The notes: generated by a model not told the origin, from the letters alone. A stretch of 16,568 nt of DNA from Streptosporangiaceae bacterium (GCA_030052355.1 JASIGS010000562.1:1-16568); one strand, 5' to 3'; shown: positions 1 through 7,113, counted from the stretch's first letter. Made by a program: numbers and translations.

Positions 1-318
1 GACCTGCGGCAGACCGACGACGAGGCAGAGCTCATCGGCTGGGTGCACGAGGCGTTCGAGCGTCGGCTTCCCGTCGTGCTCAACCCCGCGGCGTTCACGC
101 ACTACTCGTACGCGTTGCGGGACGCGCTCGCGATGCGCCGGGCGCCGCTGGTCGAGGTGCACCTGTCCAACCCGGCGGCTCGCGAGTCGTTCCGGCACGT
201 TTCGGTGGTCGCGGGGGTCGCGGACGGCACCGTGGCGGGCTTCGGCCTGCACTCCTACGAGCTGGCGCTGCGCGCGGTCGCCAGGCTACTGGAGGCGCGG
301 CCGGGCCCGGCCAGTTAG
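1..318 (+). CDS. aroQ: Type II 3-dehydroquinate dehydratase, C-terminal part (5' end outside window)
   Basis: This is the C-terminal 105 codons of a dodecameric-type (type II) dehydroquinase, which converts 3-dehydroquinate to 3-dehydroshikimate in the cytoplasmic shikimate pathway. The reading frame is open from base 1 and stops with TAG at 316-318. Family landmarks are visible: an ELIGWVHEA helix, NPAAFTHYSYALRDAL (substrate-binding Asn and the NP[GA]A loop), VEVHLSN with the catalytic-site His, an ARESFRH segment, and GFGLHSYELAL, equivalent to the family's G-x-G-x-x-GY-x-LAL ending. The catalytic Tyr and Arg loop lies upstream and cannot be checked. In many actinobacteria aroQ is near pepP-efp-nusB; here three unrelated genes separate them. 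Identification is firm from motif order; only the missing N-terminus limits it. Confidence 0.93.
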   Translation, partial: DLRQTDDEAELIGWVHEAFERRLPVVLNPAAFTHYSYALRDALAMRRAPLVEVHLSNPAARESFRHVSVVAGVADGTVAGFGLHSYELALRAVARLLEARPGPAS

Positions 319-351
319 CATTCAGCCCAAAGCGGCGAAAGGCAGTGCGGC

Positions 352-1392
352 ATGCGGATCGGGATGGCCCTGAACTACGCGGGCGGCTTCAAGGAGACGG
401 CGGCCGAGCTCGCCGATTTCGAGAAGGCGGGCCTCGACATCGTGTTCGTGCCAGAGGCTTACAGCTATGACGCCGTCAGCCAGCTGGGCTACCTCGCCGC
501 GGTGACGGAGCGGCTGCAGCTCGCCTCCGGGATCATGCAGTTGTACTCGCGCACGCCGACGCTGACCGCGATGACGGCGGCGGGCCTTGATTATGTGTCC
601 GGCGGCCGGTTCAACCTCGGCATCGGCGCGTCGGGACCGCAGGTCGTCGAGGGCTGGCACGGCGTTCCTTACGACGCGCCCGTCGGCCGGACCAGGGAGA
701 TCATCGAGATCTGCCGGGCTGTCTGGCGGCGCGAACGGGTCGAGTACGCCGGGAAGCACTACCAGATCCCGCTGCCGGAAGGCCAGGGCACCGGCCTCGG
801 CAAGGCGCTGAAGCTCATCAACCACCCGGTCAGGGACCGGATCCCGATCATCGTGGCCGCCCTCGGGCCGAAGAACGTGGAACTGGCCGCCGAGCTGGCG
901 GAGGGCTGGGAGCCGATCTTTTACTACCCGGAGAAGGCACCCGGGGTCTGGGGTGCGTCGCTCGCCGCCGGCCGGGCTAAGCGCGACCCCGCGCTTGGCC
1001 CGCTTGACGTCATCGCGCAGACGGCGCTGGCCATCGGCGACGACGTGACGGGCCTGATCGATCTCATCAGGCCGGTCCAGGCGCTGTACATCGGCGGCAT
1101 GGGCGCCAGGGAGAAGAACTTCTACAACGCCCTGGCGGTCAGGTACGGCTACGCCAGGGAGGCCGCCGCGATCCAGGACGCGTACCTGGCAGGCCGCAAG
1201 GACGAGGCCGCCGGGCTGATCCCGCAGGAGCTGCTGGAGAGCGTGTCGCTGATCGGGCCGAAGTCTTACGTGGCCGAGCGGGTGGCGGCGATGCGGGAGT
1301 CGGGCGTGACCACGCTGAACGTCGCGCCGCTCGGCACCACGCACGCGGAGCGCGTCGCGCTGATCGAGCAGATCCGCGACCTGGCCGCCTGA
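352..1392 (+). CDS. LLM-class F420-dependent oxidoreductase (Rv3520c-like)
   Basis: A 346-residue luciferase-like monooxygenase-fold protein, predicted to be a cytoplasmic TIM-barrel enzyme using coenzyme F420 (possibly FMN). The N-terminus MRIGMALNYAGGF begins strand 1. VFVPEAYSYDAVSQLGYLAA and a GIMQLYSRTP motif build the cofactor pocket. GGRFNLGIGASGPQVVEGWHG (about residues 83-103), followed by a LINHPV segment and IIVAALGPKNVELAAELAEGW, resemble the mycobacterial Rv3520c subfamily as I remember it. The ATG at 352 has a modest AAAGG Shine-Dalgarno nine bases upstream, and the start matches the family N-terminus. It begins 33 bp after aroQ, so cotranscription is possible. It ends tail-to-tail with the MFS gene, with nine bases between the stop codons and no room for a long terminator. 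Substrate is unknown. Family confidence is high; F420 rather than FMN is inferred from subfamily resemblance. Confidence 0.88.
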   Translation: MRIGMALNYAGGFKETAAELADFEKAGLDIVFVPEAYSYDAVSQLGYLAAVTERLQLASGIMQLYSRTPTLTAMTAAGLDYVSGGRFNLGIGASGPQVVEGWHGVPYDAPVGRTREIIEICRAVWRRERVEYAGKHYQIPLPEGQGTGLGKALKLINHPVRDRIPIIVAALGPKNVELAAELAEGWEPIFYYPEKAPGVWGASLAAGRAKRDPALGPLDVIAQTALAIGDDVTGLIDLIRPVQALYIGGMGAREKNFYNALAVRYGYAREAAAIQDAYLAGRKDEAAGLIPQELLESVSLIGPKSYVAERVAAMRESGVTTLNVAPLGTTHAERVALIEQIRDLAA

Positions 1393-1401
1393 CTCGCCCG
1401 G

Positions 1402-2835
1402 TCAGGCAGGCCGGCCCCGCTCGGGCCGGATCGCCGCGGTCAGCCCGATCGCGGCGAGGTAGGCGAGCGCGGCGACCGTGAACGGCGCGTGCAGGGTCCC
1501 GGCGTGGCCGCTCCGCTGTGAGGCGGCCAGCAGCGCGCCAAGCAGCGCGACACCCATGGCCCCGCCGGACTGCCGGGCGGCATTCAGGATCCCGCTGGCC
1601 AGGCCGGCGTGCTGTCGCCCGGCCGAGCCGACGACCACGGCGGTCATGGCAGGCATCGCGGGCGCGCACAGGGCAACCAGCACCGAGCCCGCGACTATCA
1701 GCGCCAGCGGCGTGCCGGTGCCTGCGAACGCGAGCAGGGTGGCGCCGGCCGCGGCGACGGCGAGTCCCGCGATCATCGGTGGCTTGGGCCCGAGCCTCGC
1801 GATCAGCGGGCCGCTGGCCAGCGACCCAGCCCCGAGGGCGACGCTCATCGGCAGGATCAGCAGGCCGGTGCTCAGCGCCGACTCGTGCCGCTCCTGCTGC
1901 AAGAACAGCGAGAGGCAGATCATGGTGCCGTACAGGCAGAGATTGAACAGCACGCCGACGCTGGTGGCGACGCTGAGATTGCGGGACCGGAACAGCCGCA
2001 GCGGCAGCATCGGAGCCTGCTGCCGGCGCTCGGCCAGCACGAAGAGCACCGCGATGCCCGCACCGGTCGCCAGCAGCGCGAGCGGCACCGGCGCGAGCCA
2101 GCCCTGCTGGCCCGCGGTGATGAATCCGGCCGTGAGCCCGGTGAGCGCGCCCACCCCGAGCAGCAGTCCCCACAGGTCGATCTGCCGCGAGCTGTTGCGC
2201 GGCGACTCCGCCACGTACCGGTGGAGCAGCCAGATTGTCAGCGCGCATACCGGGACGTTGATCACGAAGATGAGCCGCCACGTGGCCACGGCCACCAGCA
2301 CGCCGCCGAGTACGGGCCCCAGCGCCACGCCGATGGCGCCCATGGCGCCCCACACGCCGATGGCATGTGCCCGCGACCGCGGATCAGGGAACTGGTGCAC
2401 GAGCAGGGCGAGCGAGCACGGCAGGAGGGCGGACGCGCCCAGGCCCTGAAAGGCGCGCGCCGCGATCAGCACGCCGAGCGTCGGAGCCGCCGCGCAGGCC
2501 GCCGACCCGACGCCGAAAACTATCAGCCCGGCCGTGAACAGCCGGCGGGCGCCGGACCGGTCCGCCTCTGATCCGGCCGTCAGCATGACCGCCGCGAGCC
2601 CGAGCGTGTACGCGTCGACGACCCACTGCAGGCCGGCCAGCGAGCCGCCGAGGTCTCGCTGGATCGCCGGGAGCGCGACGTTCACGATCGTGACGTCCAG
2701 CTGGATGATGGAAAGCCCCAGGCAGACCGTGATCAGGCCGAGGGCCGCGGCCCGCCCGGCCGGTGACGTCCGGGCCGTCAACGCTTGCCGCGGCCGCAGT
2801 TCAGCCGTGGTGCGGCGATCGCTGCCTCGCGCCAC
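1402..2835 (-). CDS. DHA2-family (EmrB/QacA-like) MFS drug exporter
   Basis: A 477-residue integral membrane protein with about 14 predicted helices, the size and topology of proton-driven DHA2 multidrug exporters. Helix 1 carries IIQLDVTIVNVALPAIQ (residues 43-59), the family D1-type motif with the membrane Asp-47. The loop after helix 2 has motif A as GSEADRSGARR (88-98), slightly degenerate against GxLaDrxGrkr. Motif C, GVALGPVLGG (169-178), is typical of antiporters. The C-terminus ends in an Arg/Gly-rich cytoplasmic tail. The GTG at 2835 is preceded by a strong GGAGGGGG Shine-Dalgarno seven bases upstream, which supports this start. The gene is divergent from the NADH dehydrogenase and convergent with the LLM gene. 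No TetR/MarR regulator is adjacent in the window; a 16-bp palindrome lies about 100 bp upstream. The exported compound cannot be predicted. Confidence 0.93.
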   Translation of the reverse strand: MARGSDRRTTAELRPRQALTARTSPAGRAAALGLITVCLGLSIIQLDVTIVNVALPAIQRDLGGSLAGLQWVVDAYTLGLAAVMLTAGSEADRSGARRLFTAGLIVFGVGSAACAAAPTLGVLIAARAFQGLGASALLPCSLALLVHQFPDPRSRAHAIGVWGAMGAIGVALGPVLGGVLVAVATWRLIFVINVPVCALTIWLLHRYVAESPRNSSRQIDLWGLLLGVGALTGLTAGFITAGQQGWLAPVPLALLATGAGIAVLFVLAERRQQAPMLPLRLFRSRNLSVATSVGVLFNLCLYGTMICLSLFLQQERHESALSTGLLILPMSVALGAGSLASGPLIARLGPKPPMIAGLAVAAAGATLLAFAGTGTPLALIVAGSVLVALCAPAMPAMTAVVVGSAGRQHAGLASGILNAARQSGGAMGVALLGALLAASQRSGHAGTLHAPFTVAALAYLAAIGLTAAIRPERGRPA

Positions 2836-3106
2836 CCGCAGGCCCCCTCCGTGCGGTGCTCGCGAACTCGGACCCGGTACCCCGTCATCGCCGTCCCAAC
2901 CGGGCGCGCTAGCACGCGACTGAATGAAGCCGGAGGCTGGCCGGCCAGCCGCTCGTCATTTGGCACAATCACGTCATCTGTGTGCGCCTCGAAACGGGCG
3001 TTCTCGCCGGGACGCGCTGAGGCCGGCTCAGCGGCTCGCCTGCGGTGCTCGTTTCGGCTTCCTGGTTGCGGGCAAGCCTCAAGGTGCGCTGGACGAAGGG
3101 AGCGTC
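2836..3106. other. Divergent intergenic region between MFS exporter and ndh, with 16-bp palindrome
   Basis: This 271-bp gap must hold the promoters of both divergent genes. I cannot recognise a convincing -35/-10 pair on either strand. It contains the perfect palindrome GGCTGGCCGGCCAGCC at 2935-2950. An open frame continues upstream from ndh to 2924, but it lacks family similarity and I treat it as non-coding. Confidence 0.5.
2935..2950. repeat. 16-bp perfect palindrome, possible operator
   Basis: GGCTGGCCGGCCAGCC reads identically on both strands and has no loop, so it resembles a dimeric-regulator site more than a terminator. In DNA this GC-rich about one such palindrome per window is expected by chance, so the operator role is only a possibility raised by its divergent-promoter location. 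Confidence 0.35.
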
Positions 3107-4372
3107 ATGGCACCAAGGCGGCGCAAGCGGGGTAACGGGCCCAAGGTACTGATCGTCGGCGGCGGGTTCGCCGGTCTCTCCGCGCTGCAGGCGCTGGCCC
3201 GCACGAAGGCGCAGGTCACGGTCATCGACCAGAACGTCTACAGCACGTTCCAGCCGCTGCTGTACGAGGTCGCGACGGCCGGCCTGACCTCCGCCGACGT
3301 GGCCTACCCGCTGTGGACGGCGACGGGGCGCCGCGGCGCCGCGTTCCGCAAGGGCGAGCTGAGCGACCTTGACCTGGACAAGCGGGTCGTCACGCTCGCG
3401 GCAGGCGAGCAGCTCGAATACGACTACCTGATCATCGCGACCGGGGTAAGCGCCGCCTTCTACGGCGTAGCCGGAGCGGCCGAGAACGCCATGAGCCTCT
3501 ACACCCGTCGGGACGCGGTCGCCCTGCGCAACCGGCTGATGGACGAGCTTGAGCGGCGCAACGAGGGCATGGCCGATCCGGAACTCGACGTGACCATCGT
3601 GGGGGGCGGCGCCACCGGCGTCGAGCTGGCCGGAACGCTCGCCGAGCTGCGCAACGTGGCGCTCCCTGCGGTCTATCCGGAGATCGACCGCGCGCTGTTC
3701 AAGGTCCGGCTCATCGAGATGGGCCCCGCCTTGCTGCCTCCGTATCACGACAAGCTCCGCGAGTACACCCGCCAGCAGCTGGTGGACCGGGGTGTGGAGG
3801 TGCGGCTCAACACCGCCATCAAGGAAGTGCGGGCCGGCACCGTGCTGCTGGCGGACGGCAGCGAGCAGCGCAGTGACATCACGGTGTGGGCGGCTGGCGT
3901 GTCGGGACCCGATACCGCCTGGACGGCACGGTTCGCGCGCGGCAAGGGCGGCCGGATCGAGGTCGCGGCGGACCTGAGGGTCAGCGGGCAGGACCGGATC
4001 TTCGCGGCGGGTGACGTCTGCCTGAACGAAGACAAGCCGGTACCGCAGCTAGCCCAGCCTGCGCTGCAGCAAGGCAAGCACGCCGGCGAGCAGGTCGCCC
4101 GGCTGATCGCCGGGGAGCCGACGAAGCCGTTCAGGTACTTCGACAAGGGCGTCATGGCGACCATCGGCCGCCGTTCCGCGGTCGCGGAACTGCGCGGCGG
4201 CCTGCAGCTACGCGGCACGGTCGCCTGGTTTGCCTGGCTCGGCCTGCACCTCATCTACCTGCTGGGGAACAGGAACCGGCTGGTCACGCTCGTCAACCTG
4301 TCCTGGCGCTACCTGACCTGGAGCCGGGGCGGTGGCGTGATCCTCGGCGACGACGTGCCGGAGCAGGACTGA
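3107..4372 (+). CDS. ndh: Type II NADH dehydrogenase-like FAD/NAD(P) oxidoreductase
   Basis: A 421-residue flavoprotein of the NDH-2 family, which oxidises NADH and reduces membrane quinone without proton pumping. The FAD dinucleotide motif VLIVGGGFAG is at residues 14-23. YNVYSTFQPLLYEVA-type residues follow (NVYSTFQPLLYEVATAGL), typical of NDH-2. The NAD-binding motif VTIVGGGATGVELAG is at 162-176, and the second FAD motif FAAGD is at 299-303, followed by PQLAQPALQQG, the quinone-site region. The C-terminal part WFAWLGLHLIYLLGNRNRL is the amphipathic membrane-anchoring segment. The ATG at 3107 is chosen because an AAGGGAG Shine-Dalgarno sits just upstream and the protein then starts with a short basic tail before strand 1; a longer frame from 2924 adds unrelated residues. 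It stands alone, divergent from the MFS gene. A dedicated dehydrogenase for another substrate is possible, but NDH-2 fits best. Confidence 0.9.
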   Translation: MAPRRRKRGNGPKVLIVGGGFAGLSALQALARTKAQVTVIDQNVYSTFQPLLYEVATAGLTSADVAYPLWTATGRRGAAFRKGELSDLDLDKRVVTLAAGEQLEYDYLIIATGVSAAFYGVAGAAENAMSLYTRRDAVALRNRLMDELERRNEGMADPELDVTIVGGGATGVELAGTLAELRNVALPAVYPEIDRALFKVRLIEMGPALLPPYHDKLREYTRQQLVDRGVEVRLNTAIKEVRAGTVLLADGSEQRSDITVWAAGVSGPDTAWTARFARGKGGRIEVAADLRVSGQDRIFAAGDVCLNEDKPVPQLAQPALQQGKHAGEQVARLIAGEPTKPFRYFDKGVMATIGRRSAVAELRGGLQLRGTVAWFAWLGLHLIYLLGNRNRLVTLVNLSWRYLTWSRGGGVILGDDVPEQD

Positions 4373-4401
4373 CGCCGGCCAGGCGGTGGCTGCGGCTCCA
4401 C

Positions 4402-4407
4402 TAGAGT
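4402..4407 (+). promoter_or_regulatory. -10 element TAGAGT giving a leaderless pepP transcript
   Basis: TAGAGT matches the actinobacterial -10 pattern TAnnnT and ends seven bases before the pepP ATG at 4414. Transcription would therefore start on or next to the A of the start codon. No Shine-Dalgarno-like sequence lies in the preceding 20 bases, which agrees with leaderless translation. No good -35 is visible, which is common in this group. Confidence 0.6.
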
Positions 4408-4413
4408 TCCGCT

Positions 4414-5559
4414 ATGCCCCAGATACACGCAGCTCGCCGCGCGCTCGCACAAGAGAAGATCGCAGGGACGGGCGCCGATGCCGCCCTGATCACTGTCCCG
4501 GCCAACGTCCGTTACTTGTCCGGCCTGGTCAGTTCCAACGCAGCGGTGCTGCTGCCAGCCCAAGGGCCAGGGGTGCTGGCCACGGACTCCCGCTACGCGG
4601 AGACCGCGCGGCAGCATTGCGCGGACCTCGAGCTGCTGGTCGAGCGCCAGATTGAGCCCGCTCTGGCAAAGCTCGCCGCCGATCGCGGCTGGCGCAAGCT
4701 GGCGTTCGAGGCGCAGGACGTGACCGTCGAGCGGCTGGAGACGCTGACCGCGGTCGAGGGCGGTCCCGAGCTCGTCCAGCTTGGCCGCGTCGTCGAGGAA
4801 ATCCGGATGGTCAAGGACGAGGCGGAGATCGAGCTGCTCGCGAGGGCGTGCGCGATCACGGGCGAGGCGTTCGCGCAGATACTCGGCGAGATCAGGCCTG
4901 GCCGGACGGAGCGGGAGCTGGCGGTGCTGCTTGAGCGCGCCATGGTGGATCTCGGCGCCGAGGCGCTAGCCTTCGACTCGATCGTCGCCAGCGGCCCCAA
5001 CGGCGCGATCCCGCATCACTCGCCGGGCGACCGGCCGTTCGCGACGGGCGACCTGATCACCATCGACTGTGGCGCCAGGTTCGCCGGGTACCACGCCGAC
5101 ATGACCCGTACCGTGGCACTCGGCGAGCCAGCCGGCTGGCAGCGGGAGATCTACGACCTCGTGGCCGCCGCCCAGCTGGCGGGGGTGGCTGCCGCGGTCC
5201 CCGGCGCCGAGCTCAGCGAGGTGGACGCGACGGCGAGGGACATGATCGCCGCGGCGGGCCATGCCGATCACTTCCAGCACGGCCTGGGCCACGGCGTTGG
5301 CCTGGAGGTGCACGAAGCGCCGATGATGGCGCCAGGCCGGACGGGTAGACTGATGGACCGAGTTCCCGTCACCGTCGAGCCTGGCGTCTACTTGCCGGGC
5401 CGGGGCGGCGTTCGGATCGAGGACACGCTCGTTGTGCGCGCGGGCAAGGGTCTGCCCGGCGCTGGTCAGCCCGGCACTGGTCAGCCTGGCGCCGGTCAGC
5501 CCAGCACCGCGGCGGCGGAGATGCTCACCACGACCACCAAGGACCTGCTCGTGCTCTGA
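4414..5559 (+). CDS. pepP: M24 family Xaa-Pro aminopeptidase/dipeptidase
   Basis: A 381-residue metallopeptidase with the pita-bread fold, cleaving peptides at the bond before or after proline. A creatinase/prolidase-like N-terminal domain (about 1-130; [12 protein letters not shown] and DSRYAE motifs) precedes the catalytic domain. All five dinuclear-metal ligands are present: Asp218 (IDCG), Asp229 (HADMTRT), His293 (GLGHGVG), Glu322 (VEPGVY) and Glu336 (RIEDT). [10 protein letters not shown] supplies the usual active-site His. Near the C-terminus, residues 349-363 form three GQP-containing pentapeptides encoded by a 15-bp tandem repeat, inserted before the final [13 protein letters not shown] strand. 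The ATG at 4414 directly follows a -10 box and lacks a Shine-Dalgarno, implying a leaderless message. It heads the operon with efp (38-bp gap) and nusB. The symbol could equally be pepQ; the exact specificity is not readable from sequence. Confidence 0.92.
   Translation: MPQIHAARRALAQEKIAGTGADAALITVPANVRYLSGLVSSNAAVLLPAQGPGVLATDSRYAETARQHCADLELLVERQIEPALAKLAADRGWRKLAFEAQDVTVERLETLTAVEGGPELVQLGRVVEEIRMVKDEAEIELLARACAITGEAFAQILGEIRPGRTERELAVLLERAMVDLGAEALAFDSIVASGPNGAIPHHSPGDRPFATGDLITIDCGARFAGYHADMTRTVALGEPAGWQREIYDLVAAAQLAGVAAAVPGAELSEVDATARDMIAAAGHADHFQHGLGHGVGLEVHEAPMMAPGRTGRLMDRVPVTVEPGVYLPGRGGVRIEDTLVVRAGKGLPGAGQPGTGQPGAGQPSTAAAEMLTTTTKDLLVL
5458..5502 (+). repeat. Three tandem 15-bp repeats encoding Gly-Gln-Pro pentapeptides in pepP
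   Basis: Three adjacent copies of GGCnCTGGTCAGCCC-like 15-mers (GGCGCTGGTCAGCCC, GGCACTGGTCAGCCT, GGCGCCGGTCAGCCC) encode [10 protein letters not shown] and GAGQP. The unit keeps the frame, so copy number can change by slippage without breaking the enzyme. It falls between two conserved strands of the catalytic domain. Confidence 0.9.
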
Positions 5560-5597
5560 CTGGCACGGCGGTCCGCACGCATGCAGGAGAAACAGAC

Positions 5598-6155
5598 GTG
5601 GCCACCACGAACGACCTGAAGAACGGCATGACGCTGAGCATCGACGGCCAGCTCTGGAACGTGGTGGAGTTCCAGCACGTCAAGCCCGGCAAGGGCGGTG
5701 CCTTCGTGCGCACCAAGCTGAAAAACGTCATGTCCGGCAAGGTCGTGGACAGGACCTTCAACGCCGGCGTACGGGTCGATGTGGCCAACGTCGACAGGCG
5801 GGAGATGCAGTACCTGTACCGCGAGGGCGACGACTTCGTCTTCATGGACACGCAGGACTACGACCAGCCGCACATCCCTGCCAACATCGTCGGCGACGCC
5901 GCCAATTACCTGCTCGAGGAGCAGACCGCCGTGGTCGCCTTCAACGACGGCACGCCGCTGTACGTGGAACTGCCCGCCGCCGTCGAGCTGACCGTCAGCC
6001 AAACAGATCCTGGCCTGCAGGGCGACAGGTCCACCGGCGGAACCAAGCCCGCCACGCTGGAGACCGGCGCCCAGATCCAGGTGCCGCTGTTCATCACCAC
6101 CGGGGAGAGAGTCCGGGTCGACACGCGGTCCGGCGATTACCTCGGCCGGGCCTGA
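5598..6155 (+). CDS. efp: Elongation factor P
   Basis: A 185-residue translation factor that binds between the ribosomal P and E sites and relieves stalling at polyproline stretches. All three beta-barrel domains are present. Domain I includes [20 protein letters not shown] and the tip loop [12 protein letters not shown]. Domain II runs from about residue 65 to 127. Domain III ends with the signature [20 protein letters not shown] and [23 protein letters not shown]. The tip lysine is Lys32. Streptomyces-type EF-Ps, as I recall, carry PGKGP; here residue 34 is Gly (codon GGT, 5697-5699). The start is GTG, with AGGAGA seven bases upstream, and it aligns with the family N-terminus. No EpmA/EpmB or YmfI-type modification gene is in the window. 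It follows pepP and precedes nusB, a common actinobacterial order, and is probably driven from the pepP promoter. Confidence 0.97.
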   Translation: MATTNDLKNGMTLSIDGQLWNVVEFQHVKPGKGGAFVRTKLKNVMSGKVVDRTFNAGVRVDVANVDRREMQYLYREGDDFVFMDTQDYDQPHIPANIVGDAANYLLEEQTAVVAFNDGTPLYVELPAAVELTVSQTDPGLQGDRSTGGTKPATLETGAQIQVPLFITTGERVRVDTRSGDYLGRA

Positions 6156-6190
6156 CCGGGCGCCCGGCGGCGGGAGGCCAGGCGGCTTGA

Positions 6191-6601
6191 ATGGCGGCGC
6201 GGAGCAAGGCCCGCAAACGGGCACTGGACATCCTGTTCGAGGCGGAGATCAGGGGCGAACCTGTACTCGAGCTGCTGCGATTGCGGACCGAAGAGGCGGC
6301 GCCTCCCGTTCCCGCTTACGCGGGCGAGCTGGTACGGGGCGTGCACGAGCACCGCGAGAAGATCGACGCGCTGCTGAGCGAGCACGCTCAGGGCTGGACG
6401 CTGGACCGGATGCCCGCCGTGGACAGGAACGTGCTGCGGATCGGCGCCTACGAGCTGCTCTGGCGCGACGACGTGCCGGACCCGGTCGCGATCAGCGAGG
6501 CGGTCGCGCTGGCCGGCCAGCTCTCGACGGACGACTCGTCATCATTTGTGAACGGACTGCTGGCGCGGCTGCTCGAGCTTAAGCCCACCCTGGCCCTGTA
6601 G
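6191..6601 (+). CDS. nusB: Transcription antitermination factor NusB
   Basis: A 136-residue all-helical RNA-binding protein that, with NusE (ribosomal protein S10), binds boxA RNA and supports antitermination of rRNA operons. The N-terminus MAARSKARKRALDILFEAEIRG is the typical RNA-binding helix (basic patch plus ALDILFEAE). LVRGVHEHREKIDALLSEHAQGWTLDRM, PAVDRNVLRIGAYELLW and AISEAVALA, then SSSFVNGLLARLL, follow in the expected order and length. The ATG at 6191 has GGGAGG at 6172-6177, thirteen bases upstream, which is rather far and suggests weak initiation or coupling to efp, whose stop is 35 bp upstream. NusB is the last gene of the pepP-efp-nusB unit. The bldD and pyrimidine genes often found downstream in streptomycetes are not here. 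Confidence 0.96.
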   Translation: MAARSKARKRALDILFEAEIRGEPVLELLRLRTEEAAPPVPAYAGELVRGVHEHREKIDALLSEHAQGWTLDRMPAVDRNVLRIGAYELLWRDDVPDPVAISEAVALAGQLSTDDSSSFVNGLLARLLELKPTLAL

Positions 6602-6903
6602 GGCGGGCTCGGCGAACAGGCAGCTGGATATAACAGCGCAAATAGTGCGATCCGCTCGACGGTAATGATCTATGGCGGCGACTCGTGGGCAGAGGCTCAG
6701 TCCAGGCGGGCTCGTGCGACGGTGCTGAGCAGGGCCTATGCGCCCGTGATGATCAGATGTTAGCGGCGCTTTGGCGCGCGCCGGCAGACTGACGCTGGCA
6801 CGGGCAGACCACCACGGGCGACCCTGACTGGTTTAGGGGGCGCGAGGCGCGGCAAGCAGCCGGCCTGCACGAGGCTGGTCAGTCCGACGGCCACGATGCG
6901 GTT

Positions 6904-6918
6904 GCCGGGCAGCCCGGC
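6904..6918. repeat. 15-bp near-palindrome with a single central base, overlapping the larger stem
   Basis: GCCGGGC-A-GCCCGGC is a perfect 7+1+7 inverted repeat. Its right arm (6912-6918) shares bases with the left arm of the 12-bp stem at 6913-6924, so the two pairings are mutually exclusive. Confidence 0.55.
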
Positions 6919-6949
6919 CACGCACTCACGCGGGGGCTGCGTGGCCGGG
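6913..6949 (+). terminator. 12-bp GC-rich stem-loop, possible terminator of the pepP-efp-nusB operon
   Basis: CCCGGCCACGCA (6913-6924) pairs perfectly with TGCGTGGCCGGG (6938-6949) around a 13-base loop. It is followed by TTCGTCC rather than a T run, so it is not a classical intrinsic terminator; actinobacterial terminators often lack the U tail. It lies about 310 bp beyond the nusB stop and 40 bp before the dinB -10 box, so an insulating or regulatory role is also possible. Confidence 0.45.
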
Positions 6950-6967
6950 TTCGTCCTCGCCAGCGTG

Positions 6968-6995
6968 TTCGACTGTCGGTGGGCGGCGTTAGAGT
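6968..6995 (+). promoter_or_regulatory. Probable dinB promoter, TTCGAC-N16-TAGAGT
   Basis: A -35-like TTCGAC (6968-6973) and a -10 TAGAGT (6990-6995) are separated by 16 bases. Transcription would start near 7002, giving a leader of about 110 bases before the GTG at 7114. I see no actinobacterial/Bacillus-type LexA box (GAAC-N4-GTTC) here, so SOS control is not supported by sequence. Confidence 0.5.
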
Positions 6996-7113
6996 CAGCT
7001 CAGGCGGACGAGGTCGTAACTCCTGGCGGGTGAGTCATGGGGGACCGGGGCGAGGCGCCCTGCGGGTGCGTGAGCGGCGGGCGGGAGAGCGCTCCCCCTG
7101 TGAGCGGGGCCAG

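Larger units (their letters stand above)
6602..7113. other. Gene-free region between nusB and dinB with nested inverted repeats
   Basis: About 510 bp without a supportable gene. The first 150 bases are less GC-rich than their surroundings (AT-containing stretches near 6628-6672). At 6904-6949 two overlapping inverted repeats occur, and at 6968-6995 there is a probable dinB promoter. On the minus strand a frame of about 50 codons runs from a GTG near 6920 to a TAA near 6770. It ends in a basic RRAPKRR tail but matches nothing I know and lacks a convincing ribosome binding site. The region may be a decayed remnant of the missing downstream gene. Confidence 0.5.

Noticed and set aside
322..1344. 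A 340-codon minus-strand frame opposite the LLM oxidoreductase
   Set aside because: It is His/Arg/Asp-rich without motifs, and the plus strand encodes a clear LLM-family protein in the same interval.
2924..3106. N-terminal extension of ndh to 2924
   Set aside because: It lacks family similarity, and the ATG at 3107 has its own good Shine-Dalgarno and the correct short lead into the FAD motif.
6960..6975. GTTCGA near 6967 considered as a LexA half-site or tRNA T-loop
   Set aside because: There is no second GTTC/GAAC half at the right spacing, and no acceptor or anticodon stem can be built around it.
6979..7113. N-terminal extension of dinB to 6979
   Set aside because: The first codons would lie upstream of or within the predicted promoter (6968-6995), and the added Arg/Gly residues have no counterpart in DinB.
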